A DNA stretch of 64,000 bases from Ignavibacterium sp. (GTDB lineage: Bacteria > Zixibacteria > MSB-5A5 > GN15 > PGXB01): positions 1 through 64,000 of the forward strand of contig DYGG01000003.1 of assembly GCA_020724775.1 (NCBI GenBank), in the 5' to 3' direction. The first letter of the stretch is position 1. The number at the start of each line of letters is the position of its first letter. The notes beneath the pieces were generated by a model. It did no database searches, was not told the DNA's origin, and was given only the letters and a program-made list of their open reading frames with translations. The position numbers were made by a program, and so were the translations under genes. Of this stretch, positions 16,105 to 24,393 are shown one piece after another.

Positions 16105-16665
16105 TCAAACTTTCACTTTCTGCTGCAATTTCTCGGCCAGAGCGCGCCCTTCAGCGAGTGCGTGGCGGTTTATCTCCAGAAGCGCCTTCTTCTCCCCCAT
16201 CTTCTCTTCGAGCATTTTCAGTATAGTATCAAATTTGACAATGTCACTCAAGATAACATAAGCGGCAAGCATTACCATATTGGCGGCTTTGGCGTCGCCG
16301 ACCTTAAGGGCAATATCATTTGCCGGAATCAGGAATTCGGAAAGGTCATTTCGACCGGAGACGGTATCAATGAGAGAAGAATTAATAAGCAGCATTCCGC
16401 CAGACTTCACCAACGGACCAAACTTTTCAAGCGAGGGGCGATTGAACACGCAAGCGGCTTGCGGGTTGGTGATAATGGGAGAACCGATTCGATTCTCGGA
16501 GACCACCACTGTGCAGTTGGCGGTGCCGCCGCGCATTTCGGGACCGTAGGAGGGGATCCAGACTACCTGTTTACCCTCCGACATACCGGCGTAAGCCAGC
16601 AGTTGGCCTGCGGTCATAATCCCCTGCCCGCCAAAACCTGCCAATGTAACTTCCCGCTGGCGCAT
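16105..16665 (-). CDS. 2-oxoacid:ferredoxin oxidoreductase, gamma subunit
   Basis: 186 aa, the normal size. The opening LAGFGGQGIMTAGQLLAYAG, then SYGPEMRGGTANC and IITNPQAACVFNRPS, mark the gamma (POR/KOR-C) domain, which closes over coenzyme A in this enzyme class. It catalyses no step alone; together with alpha, beta and delta it forms the oxidoreductase that makes acyl-CoA and reduced ferredoxin from a 2-oxoacid. It is one base from the beta gene, in the order delta-alpha-beta-gamma. Confidence 0.9.
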   Translation of the reverse strand: MRQREVTLAGFGGQGIMTAGQLLAYAGMSEGKQVVWIPSYGPEMRGGTANCTVVVSENRIGSPIITNPQAACVFNRPSLEKFGPLVKSGGMLLINSSLIDTVSGRNDLSEFLIPANDIALKVGDAKAANMVMLAAYVILSDIVKFDTILKMLEEKMGEKKALLEINRHALAEGRALAEKLQQKVKV

Positions 16666-16666
16666 C

Positions 16667-17428
16667 CTATTTTAATTTCCCCTCAGGAGTTTTGAATGTG
16701 CCCAGCGGGTAGTACGGCATCATATTCTCTTCGAGCCATCGGGTAGAGGCCTCCGGGGCAATACCCCAGTTGGTAGGACAGGTGGAAAGGACCTCGACAA
16801 GAGAGAAACAGGTTCCCTTTACCTGATAACTGAAGGCTTTCTTAATCTTCTGTTTGGCGCCGATGGCATGCATAGGAGTATGAACCGCCGCCCGAGCGAT
16901 ATAAGCCGGGGTTGCCAGGCTGGATATCAGTTCCGCAACACGAATAGGGTACCCGGCCGTTTCAACGTTTCGCCCCATAGGAGAGGTAGTCGTTTTCTGA
17001 AGCGGCATGGTGGTGGGCGCCATCTGGCCACCAGTCATGCCATAAATAGCATTATTGACAAAAATCACGGTAAATTTCTCACCACGATTGGCGGCATGGA
17101 TAATCTCGCCCATTCCTATCGACGCCAGGTCGCCATCACCCTGATATGTAAAGACAATCATGTCAGGTCGAAGCCGCTTGAAGCCGGTTGCCAGCGCCGG
17201 GGCGCGGCCATGAGGAGATTCCATGAAATCGACATTAAAATAATTGTAAGCGAGAACGGAACAGCCCACCGGAGCGACACCGACCGTACGCTCCCGAACA
17301 GCGAGTTCGTCGATGACCTCCGCCACCAGACGGTGAATGATGCCATGAGTGCACCCGGGACAATAATGGGTAATATTGCTGCTCAGCGCTTCCGGACGAG
17401 ACAATATGGTGAGAAGGTCTTTTGTCAT
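16667..17428 (-). CDS. vorA: 2-oxoacid:ferredoxin oxidoreductase, beta subunit (TPP-binding)
   Basis: 253 aa. The N terminus has HYCPGCTHGIIHRL, and the thiamine diphosphate motif is GDGDLASIGMGEIIHAANRGEKFTV (cited in part), followed by NNAIYGMTGGQMAPTT, all standard for the beta subunit. VLSTCPTNWG near the C terminus fits the VorA/KorB group. It binds TPP-Mg and takes electrons from the hydroxyalkyl intermediate. Substrate choice between branched-chain 2-oxoacids and 2-oxoglutarate cannot be settled by eye; the resemblance to VorAB is the stronger. Confidence 0.9.
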   Translation of the reverse strand: MTKDLLTILSRPEALSSNITHYCPGCTHGIIHRLVAEVIDELAVRERTVGVAPVGCSVLAYNYFNVDFMESPHGRAPALATGFKRLRPDMIVFTYQGDGDLASIGMGEIIHAANRGEKFTVIFVNNAIYGMTGGQMAPTTMPLQKTTTSPMGRNVETAGYPIRVAELISSLATPAYIARAAVHTPMHAIGAKQKIKKAFSYQVKGTCFSLVEVLSTCPTNWGIAPEASTRWLEENMMPYYPLGTFKTPEGKLK

Positions 17429-17429
17429 A

Positions 17430-18515
17430 TTATACCTGCTTTTTCCGGCTCACCGATTCGAGTTGGCGCTTAACCGCATCTTTAACTTCATCCGGGGAGG
17501 GCACTATTCCTCCGGTGCGGCCAAAAAATCCTACCGGCTTCACGCCCACTACCGCCCGCTCAATATCTTCCACCATCTGACCCATACTCATTTCTATGGT
17601 CAAAAGAGCCTTAATATTTGGTTTGGATGCCTCTTCATATATTACTTTTTCCGGAAACGGGAATAGCGATATCGGTCTGAAAAGACCGACACTAATGCCC
17701 TCATCTGTCAGTTCATCAATAGCGGTCTGACATATCCGCGCCATCGTACCATAAGAGCAAATCAACAGCCGGTTGGAGTCATTGACATTATAGAGTTCCC
17801 AGCGCACTTCCTCTTCCTTGATAATTCTATATTTTTCCGCGAGAAGAATGCTGTTTTTCTCCAGCGCCACCGGGTCCAGGAAAAGAGATTTGATAATAAA
17901 GGGATTTCGACCTTTGGCGCCGGTCAAAGCCCAATCCTTTGGGGGAAGCGGCGGCTCCTGAACCTTGTCGGGGAATTCCACAGATTCCATCATCTGCCCA
18001 ATCATACCGTCGCCGATCATCATAACAGGTGAGCGATATTTGTCTGCCAGATGGAATGCCAGCATCATCAGATCGACCGCTTCCTGCACGGACGAGGGGG
18101 CAAGGACAATCAGACGATAGTCGCCATGCCCGCCACCTTTGACAGCCTGGAAATAATCGGATTGCGCCGGCAGGATGCCGCCAAGGCCCGGTCCGCCGCG
18201 CATAATATTGACAATCACGGCCGGAAGATGCGCTCCTGCCATGTACGAGATGGCCTCCTGCATTAGACTCACGCCGGGGCTGGAGGAGGTGGTGAAGACC
18301 CTCTTGCCGGCGCAGGCAGCGCCGAAAAGCATGTTTCCGACGGCCACTTCGCTTTCCGCCTGAACAAAAACTCCCCCTACTTCCGGCAGACGTCGCGCCA
18401 GATATTCGGCGACCTCGCTCTGAGGGGTAATGGGATAGGCGAAATAATAGGTCGCGCCGGCGCAAACCGCCGCTTCCGCAATCGCCTCATTCCCTTTCAT
18501 CAGTTTCTTTGCCAT
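17430..18515 (-). CDS. vorB: 2-oxoacid:ferredoxin oxidoreductase, alpha subunit (VorB-like)
   Basis: 361 aa. The opening KGNEAIAEAAVCAGATYYF with AYPITPQSEVAEYLARR, then FVQAESEVAVGNMLFGA and TTSSSPGVSLMQEAISYMAGA, followed by RGGPGLGGILPAQSDYFQ, is the pattern of the VorB (3-methyl-2-oxobutanoate dehydrogenase) group. The protein supplies the pyrimidine-binding and transketolase-C-like domains of the active site. KorA from 2-oxoglutarate enzymes is close, so 2-oxoglutarate remains possible, especially with citryl-CoA lyase nearby. It is 11 bases from the delta gene. Confidence 0.9.
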   Translation of the reverse strand: MAKKLMKGNEAIAEAAVCAGATYYFAYPITPQSEVAEYLARRLPEVGGVFVQAESEVAVGNMLFGAACAGKRVFTTSSSPGVSLMQEAISYMAGAHLPAVIVNIMRGGPGLGGILPAQSDYFQAVKGGGHGDYRLIVLAPSSVQEAVDLMMLAFHLADKYRSPVMMIGDGMIGQMMESVEFPDKVQEPPLPPKDWALTGAKGRNPFIIKSLFLDPVALEKNSILLAEKYRIIKEEEVRWELYNVNDSNRLLICSYGTMARICQTAIDELTDEGISVGLFRPISLFPFPEKVIYEEASKPNIKALLTIEMSMGQMVEDIERAVVGVKPVGFFGRTGGIVPSPDEVKDAVKRQLESVSRKKQV

Positions 18516-18526
18516 ATAAACATCCG

Positions 18527-18760
18527 TCAGTATTCAAACAGCGCGAACTGCGTCCCGTGCGTTTTGACCTCAATGGCGGCGTCGGGACAGGTTATAGCAC
18601 AGATGCGACAGCCGATACAATGGGTTGGTTCATGTACCTGAGCGCAGAAGTACCCTTTCTGATTCAACTCTTTTGACATCGAGATTATCTTCATAGGACA
18701 GGCATGGACGCAGAGTTCGCACCCTTTGCAATAGGTCTTATTTATTACGATGCCGGGCAT
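18527..18760 (-). CDS. 2-oxoacid:ferredoxin oxidoreductase, delta subunit (2[4Fe-4S] ferredoxin)
   Basis: 77 aa with two classical motifs, CKGCELCVHACP (about 11-22) and CIGCRICAITCP (about 48-59). It is the bacterial-ferredoxin-like subunit that carries electrons from the thiamine site to soluble ferredoxin, or here perhaps directly to the NuoEFG-like module. The stop codon of the P-loop ATPase gene lies one or two bases upstream, so translation is probably coupled. Confidence 0.92.
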   Translation of the reverse strand: MPGIVINKTYCKGCELCVHACPMKIISMSKELNQKGYFCAQVHEPTHCIGCRICAITCPDAAIEVKTHGTQFALFEY

Positions 18761-18761
18761 A

Positions 18762-19520
18762 TCATATTCCTTTAGAGAAGCCGCTTTTCCTCTCCCACGG
18801 TTTCAGCATCAGACGGGTAAGAGGTAAAACGGCACAATCAATGTCAGAGGGAGGAATCTGTTTCAGGACCTCTTCTTTACCACACAGAAACTGAAGCGGC
18901 AGACCGGTAACTTTTTCTACCTGACGGGCAAGTTTCAGCCCTTCCAGAATAATTTCCGGAGTTGTCTCATCAATCATATGACTGTTGGCAATCAAGCCCG
19001 TGAATTTCAACTTGCTTGACATTTCAATTCGTCTCATCGTATCTATGGTTCCGGCTACATCGGCGGTAAAGGGACGGCGACTATTGATAACCATTAACAT
19101 CTGATAAGCGCCGGCAACAAAGAGGTCGGACAGCGAGCCCAGAGCCCGAGAACCTTGTGCGTCACCGCCAACATCCAAAATCAGCCGTCCGGTCCGCTCT
19201 TCGACCGCGCCTCTAATTTCAGGCAGGAGAATGGGGAGGTCGGCATAGGAATTCCCCCCTTTGGGCGCAATCAGACGAACCCCCAGGCGCTCCATCTCTT
19301 CCCTGGCTTCCCGCGAACGAAAATAAGGATTAACCAGGTCAAGGTCGGCAATGGTAATCTGGCTTTCTCCAGAAAGCGCCAGATAGCGAGTCAGATTGAC
19401 CGAGATCTCGGTCTTGCCGCTTCCGAAACCGCCGACAATAATGAGAATTCCGGCAGGTAATGATGGATATCGCAAACTGTCGGTCATTGACAATAATTCT
19501 AAGCCTTTTGGCGGTATCAT
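18762..19520 (-). CDS. MinD/CobQ-like P-loop ATPase of the oxidoreductase operon
   Basis: 252 aa from the start chosen. Walker A is GGFGSGKTEIS, followed by ITIADLDLVNPYFRSREA (the second-aspartate loop of MinD-type ATPases), RLILDVGGDAQGSRAL (Walker B-like) and GLIANSHM. It lacks the membrane-targeting helix of MinD and any corrinoid-enzyme features, so CobQ would be a loose label. Its position at the head of the operon suggests a helper role, such as metal-centre insertion or assembly, which is inference. Three in-frame ATGs exist. The one at 19520 has GAGGA 9-10 bases upstream and is preferred over 19562 (no site) and 19487 (weak site). Confidence 0.75.
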   Translation of the reverse strand: MIPPKGLELLSMTDSLRYPSLPAGILIIVGGFGSGKTEISVNLTRYLALSGESQITIADLDLVNPYFRSREAREEMERLGVRLIAPKGGNSYADLPILLPEIRGAVEERTGRLILDVGGDAQGSRALGSLSDLFVAGAYQMLMVINSRRPFTADVAGTIDTMRRIEMSSKLKFTGLIANSHMIDETTPEIILEGLKLARQVEKVTGLPLQFLCGKEEVLKQIPPSDIDCAVLPLTRLMLKPWERKSGFSKGI

Positions 19521-19599
19521 TCTCGACCAGTCCTCAATGCCCGGCTGTCGAAAAATAAGCATTCATCGGTAACAAAACTTGTCCTATTTTTCTAATATT

Positions 19600-19628
19600 A
19601 ATATCGAACAATTCCGGACCCAAGTCAA
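19600..19628 (-). promoter_or_regulatory. Promoter of the nine-gene redox operon
   Basis: TTGACT (19623-19628, 5 of 6) and GATATT (19600-19605, 4 of 6) are 17 bases apart on the minus strand, upstream of the P-loop ATPase gene. It is the only good match in the gap 19521-19764. Confidence 0.5.
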
Positions 19629-19764
19629 GGATAATTGTGAAAAAAATCACGTGTCGTGGACAACTCTCTCAAGTATTCAAAGAAGTTATCGAACCGCTGA
19701 TTCTTTTTTTGGCAATTCTCCCTAAATTCGATAGGACAATGTGAAATGGTCCAAAGAATCCAGG

Positions 19765-20670
19765 TCATTTTTCTTCTGCCGGAAGCAAGTCCGGGTCGGA
19801 AAGGAGAAGTCTTTCCGGCAAGGAGAGGGGGCGGTTGTTGTCAAAGCAGGCGTCGCGCCGTTGATATAATTGGTCTTTCAGCGCCTGGGGCAGGGAGACA
19901 AATCTATAACCGCTGGTTTTAATTGCCTGGAGAATATCGTCGATAAAATAGGCGTTTATCTTATTTGCCTGGAGTTTTAGAATATGCCGCGGTTGCCGTC
20001 CGATAAGCCTATGCGACATTTCTTCGGCCCGGCTGAGCGAACTCAAAATGTGACCGATATACTGGTCGCGCAGAGCCTTCAATTTGGCGGAATCCTGGGT
20101 ATTCCCCAATTTTTCCAGTGACAGATTATAGACAAAATCTTCCGTAATAATCGAGGCATCCACAAGAGTTAACTTTTCTTTTCTGAAAAGCGCATACAAT
20201 TCCTCTCGATTAGAGCGGCTGCTGCCGGCATAAAGATAAGGAAGCCGAAAGTATCGTCCTTTCTGCTCATAACTGTCGAGCAGGTTTTCCAGAATGTCAC
20301 GCCCCTTAATAATGTCGTCAAAGAAGAAAGGCAGAGGGACATCATCAATACGTTGTCCCGAATAAGGGAGGGAACCGATGACATGACCATCATCAAGCCA
20401 CCTTGCAATCAGTTCCCAGTCCTTGTTGATAAATTCGCCGACCACGAATCCGGCCGCCTTTATTTCATTTTTCTTGAGAGATGACAGGATGTGACGGTTG
20501 ATTTCCTTCCGTTCGGCGGCGCTGTAAGTTGGCTCCGCCGGCAGATTGTCAAAAGTGATAGCGATGCTTTTTTGAGCCGGCCCGGATTCTTTAGAGGACG
20601 ATTGACCTGTCAGACTGCGGCTGGCGAGAAGCAGGGCTATCATTAAAAAAGAGAATGCGAATTTCTTCAT
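19765..20670 (-). CDS. Secreted polysaccharide-deacetylase-fold protein lacking catalytic residues
   Basis: 301 aa. A signal peptide (about 1-22, ending near LTGQS) precedes a NodB-like fold: SIAITFDNLPAEP, FVVGEFINKDWELI, WLDDGHVIGSLPYSG, YFRLPYLYAG and ILKLQANKINA. In active relatives these positions read TFDD, GNHTYSH with the two zinc His residues, and a His in LLLHAN. Here the second Asp is Asn, both zinc His positions are lost and the late His is Gln. The catalytic apparatus is therefore gone and the protein is best seen as a pseudo-deacetylase, perhaps a sugar-binding one. The reading frame is intact and has no frameshift. It stands alone, downstream of the terminator at 20718. Confidence 0.8.
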   Translation of the reverse strand: MKKFAFSFLMIALLLASRSLTGQSSSKESGPAQKSIAITFDNLPAEPTYSAAERKEINRHILSSLKKNEIKAAGFVVGEFINKDWELIARWLDDGHVIGSLPYSGQRIDDVPLPFFFDDIIKGRDILENLLDSYEQKGRYFRLPYLYAGSSRSNREELYALFRKEKLTLVDASIITEDFVYNLSLEKLGNTQDSAKLKALRDQYIGHILSSLSRAEEMSHRLIGRQPRHILKLQANKINAYFIDDILQAIKTSGYRFVSLPQALKDQLYQRRDACFDNNRPLSLPERLLLSDPDLLPAEEK

Positions 20671-20678
20671 CCTTTTAG

Positions 20679-20707
20679 ATGTAAGTCAAAGAGCCCTCTT
20701 TGGTCAA
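20679..20707 (-). promoter_or_regulatory. Possible promoter of the pseudo-deacetylase, giving a very short leader
   Basis: TTGACC (20702-20707) and TTACAT (20679-20684) are 17 bases apart, with the -10 only 9 bases before the ATG at 20670. If real, the mRNA would be almost leaderless. The -10 is poor (3 of 6). Confidence 0.25.
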
Positions 20708-20745
20708 CTAAAATTAAGAAGCGCGGAAACTTCTATCCGCGCTTC
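20708..20745 (-). terminator. Terminator after the M14 carboxypeptidase gene
   Basis: A perfect 10-bp stem (20718-20727 with 20736-20745, GAAGCGCGGA/TCCGCGCTTC) with an 8-base loop is followed on the minus strand by TTAATTTTAG. It begins about 22 bases past the stop of the gene ending at 20768. Confidence 0.75.
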
Positions 20746-20767
20746 GTGAAACCATTGCCCTTATAGG

Positions 20768-22939
20768 TTACTGGCAGAGCGGTTCAGGTCCGTTCTTGAA
20801 AAGGTACCCTATCAGGTAGGTGCCGTCCAGAATATTGACGGCGCCGTTGCCGTTGGCATCGGCCGCTTCCAGCGGCTGTGGAGCCGGGCCTCCTTTGTAG
20901 AGGAACGCCAGGATAGCAGTGACATCGAGAATATTAACAGCGCCGTTTCCGTTGGCGTCACCGCACGTATAAGTGACCATATCCCTCACCACTGTCATGC
21001 CGATACTGGAAAAATCGCCCCATTGATTTTCGGCGTCTTTCGCTCTGACCCGGTAATAGTAGGTACCGTTGGTCTTATTGAGGAACTGGTAAGTGGTGTC
21101 AGGTATGGCTGAAGAAATCAGCGTCTGAATGCCATATGCCTCCACCGGACAAATATCATCAAAGTATATTCCCTCTTCCAGCACGTAGGCGTCAGTTTCG
21201 TAACCAAAACGAATAAATACATTATTGCCGACAAATGACGACAAATCGAATTTCGCTTCCACCCAGCCGACCGAGGCTCCGGTGATACCATGTCCGCGGT
21301 TGTTACCGTTGGGATTATTGATGGTGGTGATGTTGCCCGGGATAGGCTGAAATGAGATGCCATCGAGCGAGACTTCAATATATCCATAATCGAAATCGGT
21401 TTCAATGTCATAAAAAGTCCAGAAACGGAGGGTGTCGTTGGGAAGTACCAGGACAGGATTTTGCGCGGTGAAATACTTAACGCTGCTGTTCTGGGCGCCC
21501 GAATAAAAACTGGAATTGCTGGAATGATAGCGGGCGCTGGAGAATACAAAACCGTTATTGAGCCAAGCGTTCCAGTTCTTGGCGGAATCAACGACTCGGC
21601 CTTTATTCTGCATCTCTATCAATTCGAATTGTACAGCCGGGTTCAAGGTATCGTCATGATTCCAATCGACGGTATAAGAAGCGGCATCAACGGTATCGGA
21701 AAGGACCAGGGTTGGGGCTTGCGGAGCCCTTAGTTGGTAAACTCTTTCCGCCACGCGGGCGATGAAGAGATTGGGTTGAAGGTTCTCTGAGATGAGTGCT
21801 GCCACACGATTCAAGGGGGGCCAGAAATTATCGCTGTAACTGCCTACTTCTAATGTGATGGCAAAATTCTTATTCTTGGCTGTCTGTTCGCCGTACCCCC
21901 AGTCGTCGCTATCTCCGTTGACAAGGTAAAGCGTCCAGGAAGGTCCGGGGGTATAGCCGTTAAATGCGGCAATGGAGTCCCCCATCTGCTCAAAGATGTC
22001 GTTATCAGACGTTACGGAGCGGACAAATCCCCAGGGCCAGAGCACCAGATTGGAATAGGAATGATAATAGACGGTAATCACAAAGTCGTGAGCGATGATA
22101 AAATCGCGGATATTCTGTGTCTCCGGTTCCGAGAAAGGTTCGGTACCGCGATATGTGTTCTGACTGCCATCCGGGGAGGAGCCGATATTATCGTATCCCC
22201 AGGCGTAGCCGAAATTGCGATTCAAATCGATTCCAAAGGAGCCATCGCCGTTGTTGCGGCGATTCTTGCGCCATAATCCTCCCCCGGAGGGGGCGATGAC
22301 TTCATTATGGAAATATCCGTCAGGATTGACAACCGGCACAAACCACATTTCGCGATTATCAACCAGATAAGTGACCTGTGGGTCGACACCGTAATTGCCC
22401 AGAAGATAATCCATGTAATAGAAGAGGACTTCCGGCGTTATCACTTCGCGGGCGTGGATCGCAGCGGTGTATAATATCTCAATTTCATCCTCGTCGACAT
22501 TGGGGTTGTCGGAGATCTTCACCGCCCAGGTGGGGCGGCCTTCGATAGTCTGACCAATGCTAACTTTATCAGAGACCAGTTCCGGATAGAATATGATCAA
22601 CAGGTCGATATAATCATTAATCTCGCTCAGGGTTTTATAGCCGCCCATATCTTTAGTGGCGAGGCGCGCCCGGCTAAAAGCCCCAAAATCGGCAATAACT
22701 GTCTCGGTCCGGTAACCGAGCGCCTGGAGTTGGGACAATTCGGTGGAATCGGTCAGTATCTCGATGTAGTTTTTCTCCTCCCAGACCTGGTCAAGGTGGA
22801 GCGAACGAAGTTGCAGGTATTGCGCCTTAGTGTCGATAAAGACACGAACTTGCATATTGGGCAGTTCGACTGCCGCGGTATTGCTACCACAGACAGCAAG
22901 AAGGATTAAAAAGGCGGCGATTGACAGGCGAGTAATCAT
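20768..22939 (-). CDS. Secreted M14 zinc carboxypeptidase with dockerin domain
   Basis: 723 aa. After a signal peptide (about 1-22) and a propeptide-like region, the M14 domain (about 95-400) has HAREVITPE (zinc His and Glu), PVVNPDGY, GIDLNRNFGYAW, VYYHSYSN (third zinc ligand) and FAITLEVGSY (catalytic Glu), so the catalytic set is complete. A jelly-roll domain (about 440-600, NDTLRFWTFYDIETDFDYGY in part) and an Fn3-like stretch follow. The C terminus is a type I dockerin with two calcium loops (DANGNGAVNILD, twice). It is a secreted peptidase trimming C-terminal residues; the dockerin may dock it to a cohesin-like partner. The ATG at 22939 has AGGAG at 7 bases, and longer in-frame starts lack this. 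Confidence 0.9.
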   Translation of the reverse strand: MITRLSIAAFLILLAVCGSNTAAVELPNMQVRVFIDTKAQYLQLRSLHLDQVWEEKNYIEILTDSTELSQLQALGYRTETVIADFGAFSRARLATKDMGGYKTLSEINDYIDLLIIFYPELVSDKVSIGQTIEGRPTWAVKISDNPNVDEDEIEILYTAAIHAREVITPEVLFYYMDYLLGNYGVDPQVTYLVDNREMWFVPVVNPDGYFHNEVIAPSGGGLWRKNRRNNGDGSFGIDLNRNFGYAWGYDNIGSSPDGSQNTYRGTEPFSEPETQNIRDFIIAHDFVITVYYHSYSNLVLWPWGFVRSVTSDNDIFEQMGDSIAAFNGYTPGPSWTLYLVNGDSDDWGYGEQTAKNKNFAITLEVGSYSDNFWPPLNRVAALISENLQPNLFIARVAERVYQLRAPQAPTLVLSDTVDAASYTVDWNHDDTLNPAVQFELIEMQNKGRVVDSAKNWNAWLNNGFVFSSARYHSSNSSFYSGAQNSSVKYFTAQNPVLVLPNDTLRFWTFYDIETDFDYGYIEVSLDGISFQPIPGNITTINNPNGNNRGHGITGASVGWVEAKFDLSSFVGNNVFIRFGYETDAYVLEEGIYFDDICPVEAYGIQTLISSAIPDTTYQFLNKTNGTYYYRVRAKDAENQWGDFSSIGMTVVRDMVTYTCGDANGNGAVNILDVTAILAFLYKGGPAPQPLEAADANGNGAVNILDGTYLIGYLFKNGPEPLCQ

Positions 22940-23015
22940 GCGGTGCTCCTGATTGGCGTAAAATTTCTTAAGATAATATAGATAAGGAATCGGCTTTTCA
23001 AAGCGGAAATTCAGG

Positions 23016-23050
23016 TAAAAAGAAAACCCGCAGACTTTGGAACTGCGGGT
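23016..23050 (-). terminator. Terminator of the glycolysis/secG/tRNA-Leu operon
   Basis: A perfect 8-bp stem (23026-23033 with 23043-23050, ACCCGCAG/CTGCGGGT) is followed on the minus strand by TTTTCTTTTT. It starts 8 bases after the tRNA-Leu 3' end. Confidence 0.85.
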
Positions 23051-23058
23051 CACTTTTA

Positions 23059-23140
23059 TGCGGAAGGGGGGATTTGAACCCCCACGCCGTGAAGCGCCAC
23101 CCCCTCAAGATGGCGTGTCTGCCAATTTCACCACTTCCGC
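23059..23140 (-). tRNA. tRNA-Leu (anticodon GAG)
   Basis: 82 nt with a perfect acceptor stem GCGGAAG/CTTCCGC, anticodon arm CCATC-TTGAGGG-GGTGG (anticodon at 23104-23106), a type II variable arm and T arm GGGTTCAAATCCC. CCA is not encoded. It lies 16 bases after secG on the same strand with a terminator right behind it, so it is probably processed from the secG transcript. Confidence 0.95.
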
Positions 23141-23156
23141 AAGTCGTAAACTTCCT

Positions 23157-23600
23157 CTATTTGCCGCCACCTTCAGGAGGTGTGGCAGGTGTCCCAGACG
23201 GCTCTCCAGAAGGCTGTTGCGGGGTTTCTCCCGGCTGAGACGGTAACTGACCCGGTTGACCCTGCTCTATAGGTAGTTGCTGCTGTTGCGCCTGACGTTC
23301 CAGTTCCTTAGCTGCTTCCCTTGTAACCGCGGATTCAGCGGCAGTTGCTTGAGCGCCGGTGCGATCGCTGGACATATAAGCGAGGGCGCCGCAATTAATC
23401 ATAAATACTATTGCCAGCACCGTAGTCGATTTGGAGAGAAATGACGCAGCGCCTCGTCCTCCAAATACCGCTCCAGTCAAACCGGAACCGCCGCCGCCAA
23501 AGGCGCCTGCCAGACCCTCCCCTTTCGACGACTGCATTAAAACCACGATTATCAGGAGTATGCAGACCAGGGTGTGAAAAATCACCATTGCCGTAAACAA
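23157..23600 (-). CDS. secG: SecG, protein-export membrane subunit
   Basis: 147 aa. Two membrane segments (about 4-22 and 58-75) flank the conserved QSSKGEGLAGAFGGGGSGLTGAVFGGRGA (cited in part: QSSKGEGLAGAFGGG), the SecG signature. The C-terminal 65 residues are a long Q/P/G/E-rich tail absent from most SecG proteins and probably disordered. SecG stimulates SecYE-SecA translocation. The start is probably TTG at 23600, because GGAGG lies 8 bases upstream, while the first ATG (23588) is 20 bases away from it. Position after tpiA is a common secG context. Confidence 0.92.
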   Translation of the reverse strand: MFTAMVIFHTLVCILLIIVVLMQSSKGEGLAGAFGGGGSGLTGAVFGGRGAASFLSKSTTVLAIVFMINCGALAYMSSDRTGAQATAAESAVTREAAKELERQAQQQQLPIEQGQPGQLPSQPGETPQQPSGEPSGTPATPPEGGGK

Positions 23601-23634
23601 TTCTTATTCCTCCGTTTCAAGCATTATTTCAGTA

Positions 23635-24384
23635 TCAAGCCGACTTTATAATCTTTGTGAACTGGTCAATCTTAAGGCTGGCGCCGCCAACCAGAGCGCC
23701 GTCGATATCCGGCATGCTCAATAATCCGTGGGCGTTTTCGCCGGTAACAGAACCGCCGTAGAGAATTGAAACCTGCCGGGCGAGTTCCGAATACCTCTTC
23801 TCCAGACGCTCTCGTATAAAGCGGTGTACCTCCTGAGCCATTTCCGGTGTTGCCGTTCTGCCGGTACCAATTGCCCAGACCGGCTCATAAGCGATGACAA
23901 CCTTGCGGAATTCTTCCTCACTCAAATTTGCCAGGGAGCCATCCAGTTGACGTCCTACAACCTCTTCCGTTTTACCCTGTTCACGCTCTTCGAGTTTTTC
24001 ACCTATACAGACAATTGGGATAAGTCCTGTCTTAATCGCCAGTTTGACTTTCTCATTGACTATCCCGTCACTTTCGGAAAAGTACTCTCTTCTTTCCGAG
24101 TGTCCCAAAATAACATAGGAGACCCCTATTGTCAAGAGCATGGCGGGAGCAATCTCCCCGGTAAAAGCGCCCGATTCCTTAGAATACATATTTTGAGCGC
24201 CAAGGAAATAAGAATGCCCTTTCAAAAGTCTGGCTACTTCGCTCAAGGCGGTAAACGGCGGGCAAAGCACCACACGGGGATTATCGACATGCCCCACGCT
24301 GCTTATCAGACCTCTTACCAGTTCCAACGCTTCCGGGTTGGTCTTGTTCATTTTCCAGTTGCCGGCGATAATCTTGAGTCTCAT
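23635..24384 (-). CDS. tpiA: Triosephosphate isomerase
   Basis: 249 aa, full length. Active-site residues are all in place: Lys in GNWKMNK, His in LGHSERR, Glu in AYEPVWAIGTG, with the phosphate-gripping loop at the last motif and GGSVTGEN and GALVGGASL near the end. It interconverts dihydroxyacetone phosphate and glyceraldehyde-3-phosphate. The gene follows pgk by 9 bases and precedes secG by 34 bases in the glycolysis operon. Confidence 0.97.
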   Translation of the reverse strand: MRLKIIAGNWKMNKTNPEALELVRGLISSVGHVDNPRVVLCPPFTALSEVARLLKGHSYFLGAQNMYSKESGAFTGEIAPAMLLTIGVSYVILGHSERREYFSESDGIVNEKVKLAIKTGLIPIVCIGEKLEEREQGKTEEVVGRQLDGSLANLSEEEFRKVVIAYEPVWAIGTGRTATPEMAQEVHRFIRERLEKRYSELARQVSILYGGSVTGENAHGLLSMPDIDGALVGGASLKIDQFTKIIKSA

Positions 24385-24393
24385 ATAACTCTC

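Noticed and set aside
17827-18465. Second minus-strand frame of 212 codons inside the oxidoreductase alpha gene
   Set aside because: Arg/Ser/Gly-rich shadow translation in another frame of a well-conserved gene.
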